DNA of 9,600 nt, from positions 1 to 9,600 of the forward strand of contig JAIRTB010000051.1 of NCBI GenBank assembly GCA_031255155.1, written 5' to 3'. How positions within the stretch are numbered: position 1 is the first letter of the stretch; each line of letters opens with the position of its first letter. Below are positions 1 to 6,336 of the stretch, in pieces. The position numbers and the translations under genes were made by a program. The notes beneath the pieces were generated by a model. That model did no database searches. It saw only the letters and a program-made list of their open reading frames with translations, and was not told the origin of the DNA. The stretch is from Rickettsiales bacterium (GTDB lineage: Bacteria > Pseudomonadota > Alphaproteobacteria > Rs-D84 > CACZYB01).

Positions 1-308
1 ACATAGACATATTCTCGGCCCCGGAGGAATACGCCCGCTGGGCCAAATCGCCGGACTTCGCCGCTAAGCTTGACAACAGGCAAAGGCGCTCGGTCGTCGC
101 AAGCGTCCCGCCCGCGGACATGCTATACATGCCCAAGTCGGGCAATTTGGAGGCGAAAGTCAGGCTTGCCGACGCGCAGGGCAACACCATCGGAGAGCGC
201 AGGGCCATCCTTAAAATCAAATTCGGCCAGGGGAAAGAGAAAAGGCCCCTTGCCGGACGCTGGCGCAACCCCCTCGACTTTCGCGTGCACGAATACATCA
301 TAAGGTAG
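1..308 (+). CDS. VirB8-like T4SS inner-membrane protein, C-terminal part (5' end outside window)
   Basis: The reading frame is open from base 3 to the TAA-region stop at 306-308, giving about 101 residues of a protein whose start lies upstream of the window. VirB8-family proteins are bitopic inner-membrane subunits of type IV secretion systems with a periplasmic NTF2-like domain that nucleates assembly with VirB9 and VirB10. What is visible is a predicted beta-strand pattern (LEAKVRLADAQGN, then RAILKIKFG) and a terminal NPLDFRVHEYIIR. That ending resembles the NPLGF-x-V-xx-Y ending typical of VirB8. The gene lies 56 nt upstream of a VirB9-like gene and in line with VirB10, the usual VirB8-9-10 order. 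The Dot/Icm equivalent DotI has the same fold and position, so a DotI-type name cannot be excluded. The family call is good; the exact subfamily is unresolved because the transmembrane N-terminus is missing. Confidence 0.65.
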   Translation, partial: IDIFSAPEEYARWAKSPDFAAKLDNRQRRSVVASVPPADMLYMPKSGNLEAKVRLADAQGNTIGERRAILKIKFGQGKEKRPLAGRWRNPLDFRVHEYIIR

Positions 309-317
309 TCTTTTTTC

Positions 318-346
318 TTGCAAACACGAAAGCAAAGGGCTAGATT
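318..346 (+). promoter_or_regulatory. Candidate internal sigma70-type promoter before the VirB9-like gene
   Basis: TTGCAA at 318-323 and TAGATT at 341-346 are separated by exactly 17 bp. This places a transcription start near 353, just before the Shine-Dalgarno GGAGAG (354-359) and the ATG at 365. The same TTGCAA hexamer with 17-bp spacing recurs before the gene at 9318. The site falls in the 56-nt gap between the VirB8-like and VirB9-like genes, so it could let virB9-virB10 be transcribed separately. This is pattern matching only. Confidence 0.35.
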
Positions 347-364
347 CGAGCGTGGAGAGAGCAA

Positions 365-2020
365 ATGAAAAAACCATCTTTCATCGTCCGCGGCGCGCTT
401 TTCGCGACTTTGCTTGCCCTTATGCCCGCGCGGCAGGCCCCCGCCCAGGAAGCGGGCGCCGGATTCGGCGTCCAGACCGCCTGGGAAAACCCCATGCAGA
501 ACATAGGCGACGGCCAGAGCAAGCCCGGATACCAGAAAATCCAATGGGAGCCCGGCGCCGTCATGCCTGTCAAGCTGCGCGACGGAATGCTTACCGTCAT
601 AAACTTTCCCGAGTGGGAGACCATAAAGGACGCCTATGTCGGGGACAAGGACTTTTTCGACGGACGGCCGGTCGAAAAAAACACCTTCATGATCTCTCCG
701 GTGGACGGACGATCCATGGCCGACACCAACCTATTCATTTTCGGGGCGAGCGGAAACAAGTATGTCTTTTACCTTAAATCCGAGCCCTTTACCACGGACA
801 AGATAACCGCCTCTATCATCGATGTGGCCGTGCCCATACGATACAAGAAAGGGCAGGGCGCAGGACAAGGCCTGGGCCAAGGCGGCGGCCTTGCCGGAAT
901 GAAATCCCTTATGGGGGGACAGACCTACAACCCGCCCGCGGACGGCGACTGGGAGGGCGAGGATTTCGGATGGATCAAGTCCATTCCCGTCGACCCCACC
1001 GAATTCCGCTTCGACCTCGATGTATTCATCCCCAATCCGGACGACTATGTAATCGCGCCCGAGCGCGTATGGCGCGACCAGGTATTCACCTATATCGATT
1101 TCGGCGAGAAGGCTTTGAACATGAACCAGCGGCCGGTGGTGTCCCTTTTGGTGGAGGACGGCGAATCGCCCGTCGGCTTCCGCACGGAGGGGCCCCAATC
1201 CCGCCTGCTGGTGGTGGAGGCCGTCGGCGACATGGTGCTTCGCTCGGGCGGGCGAATCGTATGCATAAAGCTACGCTCGAAGCCCTATCTTCTTTCCAAT
1301 CCGCCTCCGCCGCAGGAGCTTATCGCCATAAGCGGGGCCATGCCGGGCATCGGCTCGGGCGGATACGGAGGATACGGCGGCGCGGGCGCCGGATACGGGG
1401 CGGCGAACCCTGCCTCGGCGGGATATTACGGCGCGGACAGCGGGGCGGGATACTCCCCTTACGGCCAAGCCTATGGACCAGGCAACGGAGCCGGCTATGG
1501 CGGGGCGACCTATGCCGGGGCATACGGAATGAACGGATACGGCGCCGCGCCGGGCGGCCAGGCCTATGGATACGAATATCCCGCGGCGGCCCTAGGCGCC
1601 AATCCCTCCGCCCGCGCCCAATCGCAGGCCATGGCCCAGCAAGCGGCCCCGGCTTTCGCGGCACGGGGCGGCAACCGCACGAACGCAAGCTTTCTGCCAA
1701 ACCACCATGTCCCCCTTGTCATGCAGAACGACCAGCGCGTATCCATCGAGATATTCAAGGGCAAGTCGGTCGTGGAGCTTGAAGCGAAATGGCTCGACCT
1801 TACCGAAAGGCACCCATGGCTCGACGAATACACCCCGTTCTATTCAGTGGAGACTTCCGGCGTGGACGAGCTTGGCCAGCAGAGATATTACGGCGGAGAG
1901 TTCTACCGCCTGCGCATAGGGCCTTTCGGCGGATACTTCAACCAGCTTGAAGCCGCCAACGAAACATGCCAAAAACTTGCCATGGCGGACGTTCCGTGCT
2001 CGATCGTCCGGACCCAATAG
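365..2020 (+). CDS. virB9: VirB9/TrbG-family T4SS outer-membrane core protein with C-terminal SPOR domain
   Basis: This is a predicted periplasmic/outer-membrane core subunit of a type IV secretion system. The 551 residues begin with a Sec signal peptide (basic KK, hydrophobic core, likely cleavage after residue 27, APA-QE). Residues about 60-160 match the VirB9 N-terminal domain: LTVINFPEWETI, GD at 93-94, then DTNLFIFG and YVFYL. Residues about 215-305 match the VirB9 C-terminal beta-sandwich (VFTYIDFG, then RSGGRIVCIKLRS), the part that pairs with VirB7 and VirB10. A Gly/Tyr/Ala-rich linker follows at about 324-425. Residues about 458-551 look like a SPOR domain: two repeats, the second reading FYRLRIGPFGGYFNQLEAA, ending in CSIV. 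VirB9 proteins are usually near 250-300 residues, so the linker and SPOR part nearly double the length. The ATG at 365 follows GGAGAG with good spacing. The stop codon is embedded in the virB10 ribosome-binding site, indicating one operon. Confidence 0.88.
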   Translation: MKKPSFIVRGALFATLLALMPARQAPAQEAGAGFGVQTAWENPMQNIGDGQSKPGYQKIQWEPGAVMPVKLRDGMLTVINFPEWETIKDAYVGDKDFFDGRPVEKNTFMISPVDGRSMADTNLFIFGASGNKYVFYLKSEPFTTDKITASIIDVAVPIRYKKGQGAGQGLGQGGGLAGMKSLMGGQTYNPPADGDWEGEDFGWIKSIPVDPTEFRFDLDVFIPNPDDYVIAPERVWRDQVFTYIDFGEKALNMNQRPVVSLLVEDGESPVGFRTEGPQSRLLVVEAVGDMVLRSGGRIVCIKLRSKPYLLSNPPPPQELIAISGAMPGIGSGGYGGYGGAGAGYGAANPASAGYYGADSGAGYSPYGQAYGPGNGAGYGGATYAGAYGMNGYGAAPGGQAYGYEYPAAALGANPSARAQSQAMAQQAAPAFAARGGNRTNASFLPNHHVPLVMQNDQRVSIEIFKGKSVVELEAKWLDLTERHPWLDEYTPFYSVETSGVDELGQQRYYGGEFYRLRIGPFGGYFNQLEAANETCQKLAMADVPCSIVRTQ

Positions 2021-2030
2021 GAGCGAGATG
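2019..2030 (+). promoter_or_regulatory. Ribosome-binding site fixing the virB10 start
   Basis: The virB9 stop codon runs into the Shine-Dalgarno: TAGGAGCGAGATG, with AGGAG at 2019-2023 and 4 nt to the ATG at 2028. This selects 2028 over the in-frame ATG at 1947, which lies inside virB9 and would add 27 residues of out-of-frame virB9 sequence. Confidence 0.8.
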
Positions 2031-4181
2031 TTCGGATTCAAAAAGAAATCCACAAAGGCGGCTGCCCTTTCAGGGGATTCCATATCCCCGGAAAAGCAAT
2101 CCGCCGCGGCTTTGGAGGCAAAGGGGACCAACATGGCCCTTGCCACCGTATCGATCACCATGCTTGCCATATTCGCGGCGGGCGCCCTGCTCATGTCTTC
2201 GAAAAAGAAAGAGGCCGAGGCGGCCGGGGACGAGCCCGCGCGGCCAGCCGCGGATGTTGCGAACCAATTCGACAAAGTAGAGCCCGTATTGTCCTCTAAC
2301 CCGGAATCCGTCCTGATGCGCGACGCCCGCGCCGGGGAGCAGAGCGAACAGCAGATATTGATCTATTCCGCCGGGGCGCCCGCGAAAATCGTATCGGTAT
2401 TCATTTCCGGAGACGCCCCGCCCGGCCTTGCCGTGGAGGAGGACTGCACCGCGAAGGAATCCGTCGCGCCGTCCTCGTCCTGCATGGTGGACCTTAGATG
2501 GACGCCGGAGGAAGCCGGGACGAAAAGCCTTTTCCTTTCCCTCAGGTGGACGGAGGCCATCGCAAACGAATACGAGGACAAGACCTTCAACATACCTTTG
2601 GAGCTTGCTTCAAGCGGGTCCATTCCCGCATCCGGCGCTGGCTCCGAATCCGCGGCTTCGCACGAGGACGGGGCCGTTTTGCCGGGAGGGGGCGCATCGG
2701 CCCAGGCATCGGCCGCCGCCGGCCCGGCCATGACCGCTTCGGCTTTCGACGACGAGGAATACGAAGACGAGGACCTCGACGAAGAATTTTACGACGACGA
2801 GGACGAGGAGGACGCGGACGATCCCGCCTTGGCCGGGGCGTCTTTGGCGGCGGGGACCGGTTCGGCGGCAGGGGCGGGGGGCCGAGGGGCGGCGCAAAGG
2901 ACCATATTCCCCGCCGACTGCAAGCGATACGCCTCGAAAGCATATGACTTCTCGGGCGTATTCCTTGGCTGGACCCATGCGAACAAGGATGTATTCTCGC
3001 CCAACTGTTCCAGGCTTATCGGCTCGCTTAGCGACGACGGGATGGTGGTCGCCGCCGGAACGGGGAAAATCATAGGCAAGGGCGTGGTCATGGACAAGAA
3101 AAAGTCCGACGAGCGCCGCATAGAGCTTGCCCTTCCGGTATTGCGCGAGGTTCAGAGCAACATAGATTCGGACAATTTCCAGCCCAACATAGAAGATGTA
3201 ATCGCCAACCGCGAGGCCGCCAAAACCGGCGACATAGGCCGCCCATGCGAAGAAGACGACGGATGCAACCGCGCAAGCGACCCCCTTGGCATAATGAACA
3301 AAAAGCGCAACTCTCTCGTCCCCTTTACAATAACGGAAGAAAGCGGCCAGGTTTCGTCCATGCCCAAGGACGAGAGGTTCGTCCTGCGCCAGGGCAAGCC
3401 CATTCCAGCGGTCCTTGTGCGGCCGATATATGTATCCGCGCTTGACGACGAGGGATCGGCGGCTTCGCCCGACAACCTGTCGGCCATAGCCCAGGTCGAG
3501 CGCCATGTCTATGGCGGGGACGGGCGCACCGTAATAATCCCCTCGGGCAGCCAGCTTATCGGCGAGGCGACCCCACCGGACGGGGCGGGCGCGCAGACTT
3601 TGCAGAAAATAGAGATAAACTGGCACCGCCTTATCCGGCCGGACGGGGCCGAGTTCAACCTTCTGGAGTTGCAGGCGCTCGGCAACTCGGAAGAAGGCAT
3701 GTCGACCTTGACGGCGGACGCCCAGGGCAGGAAGGGCGTGCCGGGGCGCAACGACACCCAATACATGAAAAACCTTTTATTAAAGCCCCTGCTTTATTCG
3801 GCTTTGCCGGTCGCCCTCGAAGCCATGTTCCCCACTACCTCCCAATTCGTCCAGCGGGCGAGACGCTCGGACGGGACCTATCAGGTATGGGACGATGACA
3901 GCGGGGATTTCAACGCGGACCTTGCCGACGCGGGAGATCCTTCCTATTTCGTCGACCCGGACCAGACCGAGACCATCATGAACATGACCAGCCGCGACAA
4001 AATGAAAATGGAGATCCAGCAGAATGTCAAGAGCGTCACCCAGAAAATGATCGAGGAATCCCTGCGCCAGCGCGTGCCCTTTACCGTTCCCACCGGAACG
4101 CGCATGCAAGTCTATCTCAACAACGACATAATGCTGCGCATAGACGAGGACATGAGCGAAATGCTGAATCAGGGCTATTAA
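2028..4181 (+). CDS. virB10: VirB10/TrbI-family T4SS inner-to-outer membrane bridging protein, enlarged
   Basis: VirB10 spans from the inner membrane to the outer-membrane core and gates secretion. From the start at 2028 it has 717 residues against roughly 400 in classical VirB10. A short basic cytoplasmic tail (FGFKKK) is followed by one membrane helix at about 36-56. Residues about 105-195 form a beta-rich Ig-like domain with Cys140 and Cys152. After a low-complexity stretch comes an acidic tract (241-265). Residues about 285-445 contain Cys298, 327, 407 and 413 and are not assignable. The VirB10 domain begins near 450 (RFVLRQGKPIPAVL), followed by VIIPSGSQLIGEA, EINWHRLIRPDG and GVPGRNDTQY. 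The C-terminus has VPFTVPTGTRMQVYLNNDI, matching the last strands of the family. The region between about 600 and 690 should include the two-helix outer-membrane antenna. It follows virB9 directly. IcmE/DotG shares only the C-terminal domain and is the main alternative name. Confidence 0.88.
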   Translation: MFGFKKKSTKAAALSGDSISPEKQSAAALEAKGTNMALATVSITMLAIFAAGALLMSSKKKEAEAAGDEPARPAADVANQFDKVEPVLSSNPESVLMRDARAGEQSEQQILIYSAGAPAKIVSVFISGDAPPGLAVEEDCTAKESVAPSSSCMVDLRWTPEEAGTKSLFLSLRWTEAIANEYEDKTFNIPLELASSGSIPASGAGSESAASHEDGAVLPGGGASAQASAAAGPAMTASAFDDEEYEDEDLDEEFYDDEDEEDADDPALAGASLAAGTGSAAGAGGRGAAQRTIFPADCKRYASKAYDFSGVFLGWTHANKDVFSPNCSRLIGSLSDDGMVVAAGTGKIIGKGVVMDKKKSDERRIELALPVLREVQSNIDSDNFQPNIEDVIANREAAKTGDIGRPCEEDDGCNRASDPLGIMNKKRNSLVPFTITEESGQVSSMPKDERFVLRQGKPIPAVLVRPIYVSALDDEGSAASPDNLSAIAQVERHVYGGDGRTVIIPSGSQLIGEATPPDGAGAQTLQKIEINWHRLIRPDGAEFNLLELQALGNSEEGMSTLTADAQGRKGVPGRNDTQYMKNLLLKPLLYSALPVALEAMFPTTSQFVQRARRSDGTYQVWDDDSGDFNADLADAGDPSYFVDPDQTETIMNMTSRDKMKMEIQQNVKSVTQKMIEESLRQRVPFTVPTGTRMQVYLNNDIMLRIDEDMSEMLNQGY
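2748..2822 (+). repeat. Acidic low-complexity tract inside VirB10
   Basis: Codons 241-265 encode 25 residues that are almost entirely Asp and Glu with interspersed Tyr, Phe and Leu, built from repeated GAC/GAG/GAA codons. It is flanked by Ala/Gly/Ser-rich sequence on both sides, so it looks like a flexible charged linker in the periplasmic part of VirB10. The frame stays intact across it. Confidence 0.85.
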
Positions 4182-4211
4182 TAAAAGGCTTTCTATGGAA
4201 AGGGCATCGAT

Positions 4212-4586
4212 ATGAAAAGGATTTTGTCTATATTCGCAACAACCTGCTGGCTGGCCGCGTGGCCGTCCATTGTGTCGGCCGGGGCCGAGTTCATGCGCGC
4301 CTTCGAGGAGATCCCCCTTATGGACGGCCTTGCCGAAGACGAGGCGGTCTCTTTCGACACCGAGGAGGACAGGGTCATCGACCAATTCGTCTCGGGCGAC
4401 ATAGAGCGCGCCGACTTCATGAAGTTCTATCTGCCGACCCTTGCCTCGCTTGGGTGGACGCAGAAGTCCAGCGGCGCCTTGTTCGCGCAGTTCGAGCGCG
4501 AGGACGAAGTCCTGTCCTTGACCATAGTCGAGGAAAAGCCTCTTGTCGCGAGATTCTATCTGACCCCTAAAAAGCAGAAAAAGTAG
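4212..4586 (+). CDS. Small exported protein of unknown function, conserved in Alphaproteobacteria
   Basis: The product has 124 residues with a signal peptide (MKRIL start, hydrophobic core, likely cleavage after VSA at 22-24), so a periplasmic location is predicted. No lipobox is visible. The mature protein opens with FMRAFEEIPLMDGL, continues with VSFDTEEDRV, then FMKFYLPTLASLGWTQ, a single F-RE-E-L pattern, and ends with LVARFYLTPKK. From memory, this pattern (PLM-GL, FY--LP-LGW, F-REGE-L-I, L-VRF) belongs to a small hypothetical protein widespread in Alphaproteobacteria including Rickettsia. I know no established function. It starts 30 nt after virB10 with GGAAAGGG at 4198-4205 as Shine-Dalgarno, so it is probably the last gene of the secretion operon. 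Whether it serves the secretion system or is just a neighbour cannot be decided here. The coding call is firm; the role is unknown. Confidence 0.85.
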   Translation: MKRILSIFATTCWLAAWPSIVSAGAEFMRAFEEIPLMDGLAEDEAVSFDTEEDRVIDQFVSGDIERADFMKFYLPTLASLGWTQKSSGALFAQFEREDEVLSLTIVEEKPLVARFYLTPKKQKK

Positions 4587-4590
4587 CCGA

Positions 4591-4639
4591 TGCGGAAGCG
4601 GGGCGCTGTCGGCGCCGGGTTTGTTGCGGAAGCGGGGCG
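4591..4639. repeat. 15-bp perfect direct repeat in the convergent spacer
   Basis: TGCGGAAGCGGGGCG occurs at 4591-4605 and again at 4625-4639, a 34-nt period. Each copy is followed by a similar stretch (CTGTCGG and TTGCCGG). The repeat lies in the 83-nt space between the plus-strand secretion operon and the minus-strand dprA, where a terminator or REP-like element would be expected. Confidence 0.8.
4602..4625 (+). terminator. Weak candidate terminator after the secretion operon
   Basis: GGCGC (4602-4606), loop TGTCG, GCGCC (4612-4616) form a 5-bp GC stem followed by GGGTTTGTT. The stem is short and the T-run is interrupted, so this is a weak intrinsic terminator at best. It sits 15 nt after the stop of the 124-residue gene. 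Confidence 0.25.
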
Positions 4640-4669
4640 TTGCCGGGCCGAGGATTTATCAGTGGGCGA

Positions 4670-5767
4670 TTAGATCTTGGCCACCACCGACCCATTGGAC
4701 GGATAGGCGATTTTCCCGTCAAGCTCTAAATCAAGCAGCGCGGACGCTATCTGCCGCCTGCCATACCCCGGCAGGGCTTGTTCCAGATCGTCCAAGTCCG
4801 TCGGCCGGGCGTCCAGGCGCGCCATTATGCTTGCGCCCAAGCCATCGTACTCCTGCGCGCAGGGCTCGGCGACCCGCAGATTCAACCGGGGCTCCTTGGC
4901 GGCGAAAGTTCTTTGCATATTCAAGACATCGGCCACATCGTCGGCGGTTTCCACCAACGCCGCGCCTTCCTTTATCAAGGCATTGGTCCCCAGGCCGCGC
5001 GGATCGAGCGGAAAGCCCGGGACCGCGAACACCTCGCGCCCTTGGGCCGCGGCCTGTCTTGCCGTTATAAGAGAGCCGCTTTTCACGCCCGCCTCGACCA
5101 CCACCACGCCCTGGGAAAGCCCGCTTATTATCCTATTGCGCCGCGGGAAAAGCGCGGCCTGGGGCCCAGCGCCGACGGGAGTTTCGCCCACGACCGCACC
5201 GCCCGTCCGCAGAATTTTTCCATACAATTCGCGGTTCTGCGGCGGATACACGCGGTCCACTCCGCACGCGAGCACCGCTATGGTTTTCGCCCCTTCCCGG
5301 ACCGAGGCCAGCGCTCCGGCGTGCGCGGCGGCGTCTATGCCCAAGGCAAGCCCGCTTGTTATCACAAAGCCCCGGTCGGCAAGGCCTTGGGCAAGCGTCC
5401 GGGCGAAGGCCGCGGAGTTTATCGAGGCGTTCCTCGACCCGACCACGGCGACCTGTCTTTCGTTCAGCGCGGCCACATTCCCCATCACATAAAGCAGCGG
5501 CGGCGCGTCCCGGACCTGTTTCAAAAGGCTTGGGTAGCCGGCGTCGGTTTTAAGCAGGACCGCGATATTCCCACGGGCGGCCTTGTCCAGCTCGTCCTCT
5601 ATCTCCCGCCGGGCCGGCAGCCGAATATTCCTTTCGTTTTCGAGAAAATCCACGGCTTCGGACGGCGCGGGAAACCTTGACATCAGCCTGTCGAACGCGA
5701 CCGGGCCTATGCCCCGGGCCATGGCTATGCGCAGGCGATCGACCCTATCTTTTGAACCGGACATCAT
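4670..5767 (-). CDS. dprA: DNA-processing protein DprA (DprA/Smf family)
   Basis: DprA binds incoming single-stranded DNA in the cytoplasm and loads RecA during natural transformation; it is also kept in many non-competent bacteria. From the ATG pair at 5767/5764 the protein has 364-365 residues, a normal length. An N-terminal helical region (MARGIGPVAFDRL) resembles the HhH/SAM-like part. The extended Rossmann core is clear: VAVVGSRNAS, FVITSGLALGIDAAAHAGAL, AVLACGVDRVYPPQN, FPRRNRIISGLSQGVVVVEA, SGSLITARQAAAQGREVFAVPG and TNALIKEGA. The last ~60 residues (SIMARLD, DLDDLEQALPGYGRRQIASALLDLELDGKI) form the C-terminal winged helix. Its start overlaps plsY by about 20 nt, so it is translated from the same message. 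An in-frame ATG at 5806 would add 13 or 14 residues and lengthen the overlap; GGGGACCGAGG just upstream favours 5767/5764. It is the last gene of the minus-strand operon; plsY-dprA adjacency is common in Alphaproteobacteria. Confidence 0.96.
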   Translation of the reverse strand: MMSGSKDRVDRLRIAMARGIGPVAFDRLMSRFPAPSEAVDFLENERNIRLPARREIEDELDKAARGNIAVLLKTDAGYPSLLKQVRDAPPLLYVMGNVAALNERQVAVVGSRNASINSAAFARTLAQGLADRGFVITSGLALGIDAAAHAGALASVREGAKTIAVLACGVDRVYPPQNRELYGKILRTGGAVVGETPVGAGPQAALFPRRNRIISGLSQGVVVVEAGVKSGSLITARQAAAQGREVFAVPGFPLDPRGLGTNALIKEGAALVETADDVADVLNMQRTFAAKEPRLNLRVAEPCAQEYDGLGASIMARLDARPTDLDDLEQALPGYGRRQIASALLDLELDGKIAYPSNGSVVAKI

Positions 5768-6335
5768 CCTCGGTCCCCGCAAGCAGGCGTTTGATATTGC
5801 CCGCATGGCGGAGCACGACGAACGCCATCACGCCCGCATACAGCAAAGCCACCCGCCCGTCATGCGCGAACACCCATGCCAGCAGCGGCGCCGACACGCC
5901 CGCCACTATCGCCGACAGGCTTGATTTTCTCGTCAGCGCCAGCGTCACCAGCCACACCGCCAGCGCGGAGAGGGCGAGCCGCCAGCTTATCAGAAACATA
6001 GTGCCCCACGCCGTCGCGACGCCCTTGCCCCCCCTGCCTTTCAAATACACCGGCCAGCAATGCGCCACGACGGCAAGCGGGATCAAGACCATGACGGGAA
6101 TCGACGGACCCAGCAGCCATTTCGCGAACACCGGCTTGGCCGCGTCCAGCGCCAATGTCGCCGCCGCCGCCGCCTTGCTTCCCGTGCGCAGGACATTCGT
6201 GGCCCCGGTCGAGCCGCTTCCTATATCGCGCAGGTTCCGGCCAAGGGCGAACCTTGCGATCAGCAGCCCGAACGGAACCGCGCAGATCAAATATGCGGCA
6301 AGCGCCGCGAAAGCAAACCCGAATTGTCCATGCAT
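5745..6335 (-). CDS. plsY: Glycerol-3-phosphate acyltransferase PlsY
   Basis: PlsY is an integral inner-membrane enzyme that transfers the acyl group from acyl-phosphate to sn-glycerol-3-phosphate, giving lysophosphatidic acid, the first step of phospholipid synthesis. The 196 residues have the family length and several hydrophobic segments, beginning with one at about 5-30. The three conserved cytoplasmic motifs are present: GSGSTGATNVLRTG (about 39-52), GRGGKGVATAWG, and RHAGNIKRLLAGTE near the C-terminus. In motif 1 the usual GSGN is GSGS, a change of the Asn after the second Gly; the rest is intact, so activity is still expected. The start at 6335 follows GGAGG, which lies inside the end of the upstream small gene; only one base separates that gene's TGA from this ATG. 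Its 3' end overlaps dprA. Translational coupling in one operon is likely. Confidence 0.96.
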   Translation of the reverse strand: MHGQFGFAFAALAAYLICAVPFGLLIARFALGRNLRDIGSGSTGATNVLRTGSKAAAAATLALDAAKPVFAKWLLGPSIPVMVLIPLAVVAHCWPVYLKGRGGKGVATAWGTMFLISWRLALSALAVWLVTLALTRKSSLSAIVAGVSAPLLAWVFAHDGRVALLYAGVMAFVVLRHAGNIKRLLAGTEDDVRFKR

Positions 6336-6336
6336 T

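Noticed and set aside
1947..2027. An upstream in-frame ATG for virB10
   Set aside because: It lies inside the SPOR-coding part of virB9 with no Shine-Dalgarno; TAGGAGCGAG before ATG 2028 fits far better.
2610..3761. A 383-residue open frame on the minus strand opposite virB10
   Set aside because: It is antisense to a gene with clear VirB10 motifs, has no recognisable domain, and arises from GC-rich codon bias leaving the opposite frame open.
1..4181. Naming the operon Dot/Icm (dotI-dotH-dotG)
   Set aside because: The order is compatible, but the second protein has both VirB9 N- and C-terminal domains and the third lacks the pentapeptide-type repeats of DotG, so VirB8/9/10 names fit better. 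Not fully excluded for the first partial gene.
4182..4211. A hairpin CTTTC-TATG-GAAAG masking the ribosome-binding site of the 124-residue gene
   Set aside because: The stem is only 5 bp and AT-rich; too weak to claim regulation.
4778..5680. A 300-residue plus-strand frame opposite dprA
   Set aside because: DprA motifs run continuously on the minus strand here; the plus-strand translation is low-complexity and Arg/His/Pro-rich, typical of a shadow frame.
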